Shown here: piece after piece, positions 42,127 to 50,592 of the stretch
How the letters are laid out: each line of letters starts with the position of its first letter
Numbering within the stretch: the stretch's first letter is position 1
NCBI RefSeq assembly: GCF_000020605.1
Contig: NC_012781.1
Span: forward strand, 1,675,501-1,739,500
Direction of reading: 5' to 3'
Length of the DNA stretch: 64,000 nucleotides
From: Agathobacter rectalis ATCC 33656
GTDB lineage: Bacteria; Bacillota; Clostridia; Lachnospirales; Lachnospiraceae
Made by a program: the position numbers and the translations under genes
The notes under the pieces: generated by a model
The model's database searches: none
Seen by the model: only the letters and a program-made list of their open reading frames with translations
Told to the model about the DNA's origin: nothing

Positions 42127-44787
42127 TTACTTAATCATACCTGAAAGTGCGTCCTTTACTGAAGCAATAGCATCAGGAATACCTGCCGGGTTCTTTCCAC
42201 CGGCCTGAGCCATGTTAGGGCGTCCACCGCCGCCACCGCCTACCTTTGAGGCGATTGCCTTGATTAAGTTTCCTGCATGCGCACCGCTCTTTATGGCAGC
42301 GTCTGTTGCCATGGCAACAAGATTTACCTTGCCTTCATTTGAAGAAGCAAGCACGATAACTCCCTCGCCAAGCTTTTCCTTGAGGGAATCGCCAAGATCA
42401 CGCAGTCCGTTCATATCAACGCCGTCAACACTTGTTGCAAGAAGCTTGATGCCGTTTACATCAACTACCTGATCCATAACATCGCCAAGCGCATCCTTTG
42501 CTGCCTTGCTCTTAAGAGACTCATTCTCACTCTGAAGTGCCTTCATCTCAGCAATCAGGTGCTCAAGTCTCTCTTTGAGGTTGGCAGGAGTTGATTTAAC
42601 AACCTTAGCAGCCTCCTCAAGCTCCTTCTCCATATTGCTGTAATAAGCGAATACATTGTCGCCTGTGATAGCCTCGATACGTCTTACGCCTGCAGCCACA
42701 CCACTCTCCGAAAGAATCTTGAATGCCTTGATATCAGATGTATTCTTTACATGTGTACCACCGCAGAACTCCTTTGAGAAATCGCCCATTGATACGACAC
42801 GTACCTTTTCACCGTATTTCTCGCCGAAGAGAGCCATGGCACCTGTCTTTTTAGCCTCATCGACAGTCATGATATCTGTGCGAACTTCAATAGCTTCGTT
42901 GATTTTCTCGTTTACGATATCCTCAACCCTTTTAAGCTCCTCAGCAGTCATAGCAGAAAAATGAGAGAAATCAAAACGTGTTCTCTCAGCATCCTGGTAA
43001 GAACCTGCCTGCTCTACATGTGTGCCGAGTACCTCACGCAGTGCCTTCTGAAGCAGATGAGTGGCAGAGTGATTTCTGCATGTGTTTGTTCTTGTTTTTG
43101 TATCAACAGAAAGTGTAGCCTTCTCGCCTGTGCGGATCATACCCTCTGACACATATCCTACATGTGCATATCTGTTGCCGACTACCTTTACAGTATCCTC
43201 AACAACAAATGTACCGCTCTCTGTCTTTATGATACCCTTGTCACCCTGCTGACCACCCATTGTGGCATAGAAAGGTGTGTTTGGCACGATTACAGAACCC
43301 TTATCACCATCTGAAAGAGCCTCGACTACATCATCCGATGTGGTAAGGAAAGCAATCTCAGCTGTGTCAGTAAGCTTGTCATAGCCTGTGAACTCTGTAG
43401 TAATTTCAGAATCTATATCATTGTAAACATTGGCATCAGCACCCATATAGTTTGTTTCCTTGCGGGCTCCTCTTGCCTTCTGTCTCTGAGCCTCCATACA
43501 ACTCTCAAAGCCAGCCTCATCATATGTGAAGCCCTTCTCCTCGAGAATCTCTGCCGTGAGGTCTACAGGGAAGCCGTATGTATCGTAAAGCTTGAATGCA
43601 TCCTCTCCTGAAAGTACCTTGACCCCGTCAGCCTTCATATGCTCTTCCATATCTGCAAGGATACCAAGTCCCTGGTCGATAGTCTTCGCGAACTTCTCCT
43701 CTTCCTGAGTGAGCACCTTAAGGATGAAATCCTTTCTCTCCTCAAGCTCCGGATAACCGTCCTTGCTCTCATCAATAACAACCTGCGCGATTTTGCCAAG
43801 GAATGCCCCCTGTATGCCAAGTGTACGTCCATGCATAGCGGCACGTCTGATGATACGGCGAAGCACATAGCCCCTGCCCTCGTTAGATGGCATAACTCCG
43901 TCAGAAATAAGGAATGTAGACGAACGGATATGGTCTGTGATAAGACGGATAGAAACATCGTCCATCTCATCGACATGATATTTCTTGCCTGAAAGCTCGC
44001 AGACCTTGTCACGGATAGCCTTCATTGTATCAATATCGAATACCGAATCAACATCCTGCATTACAACAGCAAGACGCTCAAGTCCCATACCTGTATCAAT
44101 GTTCTTGTGCTCAAGCTCAGTGTATCCACCGTGTCCGTCACCGTTAAACTGTGTGAATACATTGTTCCACACCTCCATGAAACGGTCACAGTCACAGCCT
44201 ACCTTACAATCAGGCTTGCCACAGCCGTACTTCTCACCGCGGTCGTAGTAAATCTCAGAGCAAGGACCGCAAGGACCTGCGCCATGCTCCCAGAAGTTGT
44301 CACACTCACCGGTCTTTGGATCTCTGTAGAAACGTGTAATACGATCTCCCGGCACTCCTACTTCCTTAGTCCAGATATCAAATGCCTCATCATCCTCACC
44401 ATAGATGGAAGGATAAAGCCTGTCCTTTTCAAGACCGAGCACCTCTGTCAAAAATTCCCATGACCATGCGATTGCTTCATGCTTGAAATAATCGCCAAAC
44501 GAGAAGTTTCCGAGCATCTCAAAAAATGTAAGATGACGAGCTGTCTTACCTACATTCTCGATATCACCTGTTCTGACACACTTCTGGCATGTAGTCACAC
44601 GGCGTCTTGGCGGAACCTCCTGTCCTGTAAAATATGGTTTAAGCGGTGCCATACCTGCATTAATAAGAAGCAGACTGTTGTCATTGTGAGGCACCAGTGA
44701 AAAACTCTTCATTGCGAGATGTCCCTTGCTCTCAAAGAACTCAAGGTACATACGACGTAATTCGTTAACGCCATAACTCTTCTTCAT
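42127..44787 (-). CDS. alaS: Alanyl-tRNA synthetase
   Basis: Class II synthetase that charges tRNA-Ala and edits Ser/Gly mischarging. The 886-aa protein has full length with the catalytic core ('RRVTTCQKCVRTGDIENVGK', 'HLTFFEMLGNFSFGDYFKHE'), an editing domain with 'CRNHSATHLLQKALREVLG' (HxxxH) and 'FCGGTHVKNTSDIKAF', and a C-terminal coiled-coil plus 'GGGGGGRPNMAQAGGKN'. It starts 12 bases after a 42-aa membrane ORF with which it shares a promoter. No T-box leader is present, since the ORF and promoter occupy the upstream region. Confidence 0.97.
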   Translation of the reverse strand: MKKSYGVNELRRMYLEFFESKGHLAMKSFSLVPHNDNSLLLINAGMAPLKPYFTGQEVPPRRRVTTCQKCVRTGDIENVGKTARHLTFFEMLGNFSFGDYFKHEAIAWSWEFLTEVLGLEKDRLYPSIYGEDDEAFDIWTKEVGVPGDRITRFYRDPKTGECDNFWEHGAGPCGPCSEIYYDRGEKYGCGKPDCKVGCDCDRFMEVWNNVFTQFNGDGHGGYTELEHKNIDTGMGLERLAVVMQDVDSVFDIDTMKAIRDKVCELSGKKYHVDEMDDVSIRLITDHIRSSTFLISDGVMPSNEGRGYVLRRIIRRAAMHGRTLGIQGAFLGKIAQVVIDESKDGYPELEERKDFILKVLTQEEEKFAKTIDQGLGILADMEEHMKADGVKVLSGEDAFKLYDTYGFPVDLTAEILEEKGFTYDEAGFESCMEAQRQKARGARKETNYMGADANVYNDIDSEITTEFTGYDKLTDTAEIAFLTTSDDVVEALSDGDKGSVIVPNTPFYATMGGQQGDKGIIKTESGTFVVEDTVKVVGNRYAHVGYVSEGMIRTGEKATLSVDTKTRTNTCRNHSATHLLQKALREVLGTHVEQAGSYQDAERTRFDFSHFSAMTAEELKRVEDIVNEKINEAIEVRTDIMTVDEAKKTGAMALFGEKYGEKVRVVSMGDFSKEFCGGTHVKNTSDIKAFKILSESGVAAGVRRIEAITGDNVFAYYSNMEKELEEAAKVVKSTPANLKERLEHLIAEMKALQSENESLKSKAAKDALGDVMDQVVDVNGIKLLATSVDGVDMNGLRDLGDSLKEKLGEGVIVLASSNEGKVNLVAMATDAAIKSGAHAGNLIKAIASKVGGGGGGRPNMAQAGGKNPAGIPDAIASVKDALSGMIK

Positions 44788-44799
44788 TACTTGAATCTC

Positions 44800-44928
44800 C
44801 TATTCTTTTGTCTTTGCGTCCTTCATTTTACGAAGCTTTACCCCTATTAAAGCCCCACAAAAACCTATGGCCGCCAAAACAATCATAATAATAACATATT
44901 GTGCTACGCACATGAAAAAGTCCCCCAT
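44800..44928 (-). CDS. 42-aa single-pass membrane protein upstream of alaS
   Basis: Found by translating the gap between alaS and the MBL gene. It starts MGDFFMCVAQ, has one membrane helix (about 9-30, YVIIMIVLAAIGFCGALIGV), then a short basic tail ending KMKDAKTKE. The strong SD AGGAGGGTAATT precedes the ATG, and a good promoter lies just upstream, so translation is likely. The function is unknown. It is cotranscribed with alaS and separated by 12 bases. A regulatory leader-ORF role is possible but there is no run of Ala codons. Confidence 0.75.
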   Translation of the reverse strand: MGDFFMCVAQYVIIMIVLAAIGFCGALIGVKLRKMKDAKTKE

Positions 44929-44959
44929 AATTACCCTCCTAAATTTATTGAACTAATTT

Positions 44960-44988
44960 ATTATAAATGAATTTGTGAAATAATTCAA
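44960..44988 (-). promoter_or_regulatory. Predicted promoter of the 42-aa ORF and alaS
   Basis: -35 TTGAAT (44983-44988) and -10 TATAAT (44960-44965) with a 17-base spacer. The -35 overlaps the stop codon region of the MBL gene (44985-44987). Confidence 0.65.
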
Positions 44989-45743
44989 TAGTTCTCTCCA
45001 AAAGCGAACGTCTGATTTTCACGTTCAATCTCAATCACCCTGTCAGCCATGTCCTTATTGCTCAGCCTCTTTTTGTATTCAGTAATACCGCTGTAGTCCT
45101 GCCACATGTGCATAGGAAACACAAACTCTGCCGAGGTATTTTGTAAAAAATAATCAAAACCCTTGAACTGATACTCCATAAGCTTTGGATCCATCGGGAA
45201 AAAAGCCACGTTTATTGGTTTTTCCGAAAGCTTTTTTATCTCATGTCTGAATGCTCTGCGCACTCTGCCGTTTATCAGATCACCTGCGCCATCCCACTCC
45301 CAGTCATTTAAATCACCGGCATGAAACAGGCTCACTCCGTTAGAAGTGACGTAAAACGCCACACCGGCATCGGTGGATCTAAGTGTCATTATATCCAGAT
45401 CATCCACATGATATGTATTGTCAGGTGAAACAAATGTCACCCTGTCCCTGACAGCGGGATCAATGCCATGCTTTGACAAAAAATGCGGACTGATACGGAT
45501 ATCCTTTGAAAAAACATAATGTATATTCGAATATTTGTCAGCCAGACGCAAAATATCCATATCATAATGATCCTTGTGGCTGTGACTTGCAAACATATAG
45601 ATTTTTGTATCCGGCTCATAAGATGGCAGCTTTCCGGTAAAATGCATACCCTCCACCTTGTCTCCATCAAAATAATCAAATATAAGCACCTTGTCATCCA
45701 GTTCCACAAGAAAACAACTGTGATGTATAAAAATTATCTGCAT
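44985..45743 (-). CDS. MBL-fold metallo-hydrolase
   Basis: A 252-aa cytosolic protein of the metallo-beta-lactamase fold, UlaG-like. 'IIFIHHSCFLVELDDKVLIF' opens the first beta sheet. The metal motif reads 'FASHSHKDHYD' (HxHxDH-type, about residues 53-63). 'VSLFHAGDLNDWEWDGAGD' carries the bridging Asp, and 'FVFPMHMWQDYSG' the last His. The substrate is unknown; UlaG relatives act on phosphoesters or lactones. It has its own promoter (45786-45814) and no cotranscribed neighbour on the upstream side. Confidence 0.88.
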   Translation of the reverse strand: MQIIFIHHSCFLVELDDKVLIFDYFDGDKVEGMHFTGKLPSYEPDTKIYMFASHSHKDHYDMDILRLADKYSNIHYVFSKDIRISPHFLSKHGIDPAVRDRVTFVSPDNTYHVDDLDIMTLRSTDAGVAFYVTSNGVSLFHAGDLNDWEWDGAGDLINGRVRRAFRHEIKKLSEKPINVAFFPMDPKLMEYQFKGFDYFLQNTSAEFVFPMHMWQDYSGITEYKKRLSNKDMADRVIEIERENQTFAFGENY

Positions 45744-45785
45744 GTAACCTACTCTCTTTCGCTTTTAAATCAGTCTTTATGTATC

Positions 45786-45814
45786 ATTATGCTATCTTTA
45801 TGCTATATAGTCAA
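45786..45814 (-). promoter_or_regulatory. Predicted promoter of the MBL-fold gene
   Basis: -35 TTGACT (45809-45814, 5/6) and -10 CATAAT (45786-45791, 5/6) with a 17-base spacer. Confidence 0.6.
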
Positions 45815-45876
45815 CTTATATTTCGTATAATATAGTAATTAAACTCTAATCACCAATCAATAATTATATGGTTAAA

Positions 45877-45898
45877 GGGTCAAAATACCTTTTGACCC
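45877..45898 (-). terminator. Terminator-like hairpin after spoIVA
   Basis: GGGTCAAAA (45877-45885) and TTTTGACCC (45890-45898) form a perfect 9-bp stem with a 4-nt loop. On the minus strand only TTTAACC follows, so it is a moderate terminator. Confidence 0.6.
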
Positions 45899-45906
45899 TC
45901 ATATCA

Positions 45907-47406
45907 TTATATAATTATACAAATCATGCCGCCATTTGAGTCATTCACAATCTTTTGCATGGTTTCCTGAAGCTTTATCTGGCACTCATCATCCATCTGC
46001 ATTATTTTGCTTCTTATTCCGTCCTCCATAAGCTCACCGACAGACTTTCCAAAAATATTAGTCTTCCAGACTCCACTGTCACTGTTTTCACCATTTTTGA
46101 TGTAATCTATCAGATCCTCTGCCTGTTCCCTGCTTCCGACTATCGGCGCTATCTCGGTCTCGATATTAGCTCTTATCATATGTATTGACGGTGAAATAGC
46201 CTTCATTTTTACGCCAAACTTGTTTCCATGGGCTATAAGCACCGGCTCCTCCATTCTGATATCAGACAGCTGTGGCATCACAACACCATAACCCTTCTGC
46301 TGCACCGATGAAAAAGCATCCTTAATCTTTTCGTACTCATTCTTTTCCTCAGTGAGTGAAAGAATCAGGGAAATCAGCTCCTTTTCCCCGGAAACAGTCA
46401 CACCGCACAGCGCGGAAATATTCTCGTAGTAGTATTTCTCTGCAATCTCAATTTTGACCTTTACCACACCATCAGACAGCCCCATCCCGGCAAGAGATAC
46501 CGCTTTTAATATATCCCCATCCGATTCAGGCATATCAGTGCTCATCAGTGCGACATCCTTCAGCTTTGAAGCCCTTGCAAGATAAGTCTTTGCATATGTA
46601 ATTACAGCCTGCTTTACATGATTGTCATAAGGCAGAAGCTGCACCCATTTCGGTATATCATAGTCCACTCTCGTGACTGCAAATTCATATAAGAGCTTTT
46701 CCATGATATCTGTAATCTGTCCCATGCAAAGCTTTTCACAGTCTATAGGAATGGCAGCCGCTTTATACTCTCTGCTAAGTGACTCGCATAAAAGTCTCGT
46801 TTCTGCCGCAAAAGGCTTTGTAGTATTTACCACAATTACAAATGGCTTTCCTGAAGTCTCAAGCTGCATGACGGTTTCTCTTTCTGCTGCCTCATAGCTT
46901 TGTCTTTTTATATCGCCTATGCTGCCGTCAGTGGTTACAAGCACAGCCACTGTCGAATGCTCCTCTATTACCTTTTTTGTACCTACAACTGCAGCCTCCT
47001 CAAAAGGAATATCCTCGTCGAACCACGGTGTTTTGACCATACGCTCGCCGTCCTCCTCGAGATAACCGACGGCATCCCCCACTGTAAAACCCACACAGTC
47101 CACAAGGCGTACCTTCACAGCGCTGCCATCATCCAGACTGATAGTAACCGCATCCTGTGGAATAAATTTCGGTTCAGTCGTCATAATAGTCTTTCCTTTG
47201 CCTGATTGCGGCAGTTCATCGACTGCACGCTTTTTAGCATACTCATTGTCCATCTTCGGAATTACACAAAGCTCCATGAAATGCTTTATAAATGTGGACT
47301 TGCCTGTGCGCACAGGACCGACGACACCTATGTAAATCTCGCCGTTTGTGCGGCATCTGATATCTTTATATAAATCAAACTCTTTACTGTCCATAGTACT
47401 GCCCAT
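45907..47406 (-). CDS. spoIVA: Stage IV sporulation protein A
   Basis: SpoIVA is a mother-cell ATPase that polymerises on the forespore surface as the base of the spore coat. The 499-aa protein shows Walker A 'VGVVGPVRTGKSTFIKHFME' read in part (GPVRTGKST), 'SGKGKTIMTTEPKFIP', 'RLVDCVGFTVGDAVGY' (Walker B region), 'VLVTTDGSIGDIKRQSYEAA', and the conserved C-terminal half ending 'VNDSNGGMICIII'. Length fits the family (about 490). ATG 47406 has GGAGG eight bases upstream; ATG 47421 has none and lies in an inverted repeat. Sigma-E control is expected from the family, but no clear sigma-E promoter was seen. Confidence 0.95.
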   Translation of the reverse strand: MGSTMDSKEFDLYKDIRCRTNGEIYIGVVGPVRTGKSTFIKHFMELCVIPKMDNEYAKKRAVDELPQSGKGKTIMTTEPKFIPQDAVTISLDDGSAVKVRLVDCVGFTVGDAVGYLEEDGERMVKTPWFDEDIPFEEAAVVGTKKVIEEHSTVAVLVTTDGSIGDIKRQSYEAAERETVMQLETSGKPFVIVVNTTKPFAAETRLLCESLSREYKAAAIPIDCEKLCMGQITDIMEKLLYEFAVTRVDYDIPKWVQLLPYDNHVKQAVITYAKTYLARASKLKDVALMSTDMPESDGDILKAVSLAGMGLSDGVVKVKIEIAEKYYYENISALCGVTVSGEKELISLILSLTEEKNEYEKIKDAFSSVQQKGYGVVMPQLSDIRMEEPVLIAHGNKFGVKMKAISPSIHMIRANIETEIAPIVGSREQAEDLIDYIKNGENSDSGVWKTNIFGKSVGELMEDGIRSKIMQMDDECQIKLQETMQKIVNDSNGGMICIII

Positions 47407-47419
47407 AAAAGCTTCCTCC

Positions 47420-47448
47420 ATACACTTTATTCTATAATCAAAGTGTAT
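47420..47448. repeat. Inverted repeat in the spoIVA 5' region
   Basis: ATACACTTT (47420-47428) and AAAGTGTAT (47440-47448) form a perfect 9-bp inverted repeat spaced by 11 bases, just upstream of the SD of spoIVA. The 20-base centre-to-centre spacing suits a dimeric DNA-binding protein, or an mRNA hairpin near the ribosome site. Confidence 0.55.
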
Positions 47449-47476
47449 TCACCTGCTCTTTGAATTATTACACATA

Positions 47477-47517
47477 AAAAGGCCACAGGCTTCAAAACAG
47501 ATAACCTGTGGTCTTTT
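47477..47517 (-). terminator. Terminator after malQ
   Basis: AAAAGGCCACAGG (47477-47489) pairs with CCTGTGGTCTTTT (47505-47517) around a 15-nt loop, with T-runs on the minus strand side. It separates malQ from spoIVA. Confidence 0.85.
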
Positions 47518-47545
47518 GTAATAATATATAGTATTTTAAACCAAA

Positions 47546-49120
47546 CTACTTAGCAGCCTTTTTCTCACATCCTGCTGTCTTGCTTGTAGAAGCATCAGCT
47601 GTTTCTTTAGCATCTGATTTGTCAGAAGCCTCCTCAGGCTCCTCTCTCAGACGTGCGTACATCTGCATACACTTGTGAAGCTTCTTTGCAAGCTTATTGT
47701 CTATCTGCTCAGGAGTAGCTCTCCACTGCCAGTTGCCACCGGTAGTTGAAGGAATGTTGATACGGGCCTTTGAATCAAGTCCAAGCAGATCCTGCATAGG
47801 AACAATAGCCATATCGGCAACTGATGACCATGCCGCACGCATCATACCCCAGTTGTAGCCTTCCTCCTTTGTGAGGTTTAAGTAATCCTTTGCAAACCTT
47901 ACGCAATCCTTTGGAGCTGTCTTCATCCAGCCCATAACTGTGTCATTGTCATGGGTACCTGTGTATACAACACAGTGCTGCGGATAGTTATGTGGCAGAT
48001 AATCGCTATCTTCTCTTGAATCGAAGGCAAACTGGATAACCTTCATGCCAGGGAAGCCTGAATCCTTTAAAAGCTTCTTTACGGAAGGTGTGAGGAAGCC
48101 GAGGTCCTCCACGATGATAGGAAGCTTACCAAGCTTCTTCTCAAGCACGTTGAATAAATCCATGCCAGGTCCATCTTTCCATACACCGTTCTTTGCTGTA
48201 TCATCCTTTGCAGGAATAGCATAGAATGAATCAAAACCTCTGAAATGATCGATTCGCACGATATCATAAAGCTTTGCCATAGCACTGATACGCTTTGTCC
48301 ACCAGCTGTAGCTGTCCTTCTTCATAACATCCCATCTGAAAAGAGGATTGCCCCAGAGCTGTCCGTCAGCTGAGAAGGCATCAGGAGGACAGCCTGCCAC
48401 CTCGATTGGATTTAAGTCTTTATCGAGATAGAACTGTGTAGGATTAGCCCATACATCTGCTGAATCCATGGCAACATAAATAGGTACATCTCCGATAATT
48501 CTTATGCCCTTTTCATTAGCATATGCCTTTAAAGCAGTCCACTGCTTGAAGAAGAGATACTGGAGCATCTTGTAGAAGGCAATATCATCAGCATACTTCT
48601 CCTTTGCTTCTTCCATAGCCTCAGGTTTTCTAAACTTGAGAGCATCATCCCACTCGCTCCATGCCACTCCGCCATTGGCATCCTTTAATGCCATAAAGAG
48701 TGTGTACTCATCAAGCCACTCTGCCTCTTTACTGCAGAATGCTTCATAGTCAGCCGGTGTTTTCTTTGAAAAACGCTCATATGCCTTTCTTAAAAGAGCA
48801 TATCTGTTGACATACATAATGCCATAGTCTACATACTGTGGCTTTTTGCCCCACTTATATGACTCGCACTCCTTCTTTGTCAGAAGCTTGTCCTTGCATA
48901 AAAGCTCCAGATCGATAAAATAAGGATTGCCTGCAAAGCTTGAAAATGACTGGTATGGAGAATCTCCATAGCTGGTAGGACAGATTGGAAGAATCTGCCA
49001 GTATGTCTGACCTCCCTTCTCAAGGAAATCGACAAAACGTCTTGCCTCCTTTCCCATAGTTCCAATACCATACTGTGATGGCAGTGATGAGATTGGCATT
49101 AATACACCGCTAGTTCTCAT
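47546..49120 (-). CDS. malQ: 4-alpha-glucanotransferase (amylomaltase)
   Basis: MalQ (GH77) transfers alpha-1,4-glucan segments, allowing growth on maltodextrins. The 524-aa protein opens 'RTSGVLMPISSLPSQYGIGT' and has 'QILPICPTSYGDSPYQSFSS'. The catalytic region is intact: 'YDIVRIDHFRGFDSFYAIPA' (nucleophile Asp in RIDHFRG), 'PIIVEDLGFLTPSVKKLL' (acid Glu in EDLG), and 'VVYTGTHDNDTVMGW' (HDND). The last about 30 residues are a Lys/Glu/Ala/Ser-rich tail not typical of MalQ and probably disordered. Cytoplasmic: no signal peptide. Confidence 0.95.
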   Translation of the reverse strand: MRTSGVLMPISSLPSQYGIGTMGKEARRFVDFLEKGGQTYWQILPICPTSYGDSPYQSFSSFAGNPYFIDLELLCKDKLLTKKECESYKWGKKPQYVDYGIMYVNRYALLRKAYERFSKKTPADYEAFCSKEAEWLDEYTLFMALKDANGGVAWSEWDDALKFRKPEAMEEAKEKYADDIAFYKMLQYLFFKQWTALKAYANEKGIRIIGDVPIYVAMDSADVWANPTQFYLDKDLNPIEVAGCPPDAFSADGQLWGNPLFRWDVMKKDSYSWWTKRISAMAKLYDIVRIDHFRGFDSFYAIPAKDDTAKNGVWKDGPGMDLFNVLEKKLGKLPIIVEDLGFLTPSVKKLLKDSGFPGMKVIQFAFDSREDSDYLPHNYPQHCVVYTGTHDNDTVMGWMKTAPKDCVRFAKDYLNLTKEEGYNWGMMRAAWSSVADMAIVPMQDLLGLDSKARINIPSTTGGNWQWRATPEQIDNKLAKKLHKCMQMYARLREEPEEASDKSDAKETADASTSKTAGCEKKAAK

Positions 49121-49233
49121 GTTATTTTTCCTCCCTTTTGTTGTATACTCATTGTTTGGCTGCGTGAGCCTGTATTTTAAAATAATATATAATATACATA
49201 TGAAATCATATGATATTTTCGTTTTATTTAGTT

Positions 49234-49263
49234 ATTATAACATCATAAAGTGCAACTTGTAAA
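49234..49263 (-). promoter_or_regulatory. Predicted malQ promoter
   Basis: -35 TTTACA (49258-49263, 5/6) and -10 TATAAT (49234-49239, perfect) with an 18-base spacer. Its -35 overlaps that of the divergent ClC promoter. Confidence 0.55.
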
Positions 49264-49285
49264 TTAAATTAGTTAATGTTAATAT
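49257..49285 (+). promoter_or_regulatory. Predicted ClC-channel promoter
   Basis: -35 TTGTAA (49257-49262) and -10 TAATAT (49280-49285) with a 17-base spacer, about 30 bases before the ATG 49321. The -35 is shared with the divergent malQ promoter, so binding at one may exclude the other. Confidence 0.5.
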
Positions 49286-49320
49286 CAAATTAAGAAAAAG
49301 TTTAAAAGAGGTGTAACAAA

Positions 49321-50592
49321 ATGAATGAAACAACCAGGCAATTGATTGTGCATAAGGTAAAGCATAATACGAAACGCCTTATAACATCCATTAAATGGGT
49401 AATCTTTTCTATCGTTGTCGGCATAGTCGCAGGAAGCTGCGGCACCGCATTTTATTTTGCCCTGTCGGTCGTAACCGATTTCAGAATGAAATACCCTTGG
49501 CTCATTTACTTTCTGCCAATCGGCGGACTTGCCATTGTAGGACTCTATCATCTGTGTAAAGACGATAACGACACCGGAACCAATCTGGTAATATCAGCTA
49601 TCCATTCAGGCGACAAGGTGCCCTTTATAATGGCCCCGCTTATATTTGTATCCACACTTATCACTCACCTGTTCGGTGGCTCTGCCGGCCGTGAGGGTGC
49701 TGCACTGCAGATGGGAGGCAGCATCGGAAGCTCTATAGGCAGGGTATTCAGATTTGATGAAAAGGACAAGCATGTCATGATTATGTGTGGCATGAGCGCT
49801 GCATTCAGTGCACTGTTTGGCACTCCGATGGCAGCCGCTATTTTCTCCATGGAGATGATAAGCGTCGGTGTCATGTATTATATAGCACTCGTTCCATGTG
49901 TGATAAGCTCCCTCATCGCTCACGGTATCGCATCATACTTCAATGTTACAAATGAATTTTTTGCTATTGAAAACATACCGGACTTTACTATTTTAAACTC
50001 AGTAAAAATCTCTGTGCTTGCAATACTGTGCGCACTCGTAAGCATACTCTTTTGTGTGGCCCTTCACTCAGGTGAGGCGCTGTACAAAAAATATCTGCCA
50101 AACAAATATACAAGAGTATTCATTGGTGGCTGCTTTATCATCATAGCAACTATGCTTGTAGGAAACCAGACATACAACGGCACCGGAATGAGTGTCATCC
50201 AAAGCAGTATAGACGGCTCTGTCAGACCTGAAGCATTTCTGCTAAAAATCATCTTCACCGCACTGACTCTTGGCGCAGGCTTTAAGGGCGGCGAGATTGT
50301 ACCATCCTTTTTCATAGGCGCAACATTTGGATGCCTGTTCGGCAATCTGACAGGCTTTGAGCCATCGCTGTGTACAGCTGTCGGCATGATTTCACTGTTC
50401 TGTGGTGTCACCAACTGTCCGATCACATCGCTGCTCATCAGCTTTGAGCTGTTTGGCTACGACGGCATGCCATACTTTCTTTTGGCAATTCCATTCAGCT
50501 ATATGCTGTCAGGATACTTTGGCCTGTATCGCAGCCAGAAAATCGTATATTCAAAATACAAGACAAGCTACATAAATAAATCAACTCACTAA
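49321..50592 (+). CDS. ClC-family chloride channel/transporter
   Basis: An integral membrane anion channel or H+/Cl- (or F-) exchanger with about 10-11 helices (423 aa). The gating-glutamate motif 'FGGSAGREGAALQMGGSIGS' (GREG, about residues 119-138) and 'MSAAFSALFGTPMAAAIFSM' are intact. 'AGFKGGEIVPSFFIGATFGC' (GGEIVPSF) is the second half-site. The first GSGIP-type motif is replaced by 'DDNDTGTNLVISA', as in small CLC-like proteins. RBS AAAGAGG precedes the ATG. It is convergent with the pullulanase gene (4-base overlap) and divergent from malQ. Confidence 0.92.
   Translation: MNETTRQLIVHKVKHNTKRLITSIKWVIFSIVVGIVAGSCGTAFYFALSVVTDFRMKYPWLIYFLPIGGLAIVGLYHLCKDDNDTGTNLVISAIHSGDKVPFIMAPLIFVSTLITHLFGGSAGREGAALQMGGSIGSSIGRVFRFDEKDKHVMIMCGMSAAFSALFGTPMAAAIFSMEMISVGVMYYIALVPCVISSLIAHGIASYFNVTNEFFAIENIPDFTILNSVKISVLAILCALVSILFCVALHSGEALYKKYLPNKYTRVFIGGCFIIIATMLVGNQTYNGTGMSVIQSSIDGSVRPEAFLLKIIFTALTLGAGFKGGEIVPSFFIGATFGCLFGNLTGFEPSLCTAVGMISLFCGVTNCPITSLLISFELFGYDGMPYFLLAIPFSYMLSGYFGLYRSQKIVYSKYKTSYINKSTH

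Noticed and set aside
42090-44800. T-box riboswitch controlling alaS
   Set aside because: The region upstream of alaS is filled by a 42-aa ORF with its own SD and promoter, leaving no space for a T-box leader.
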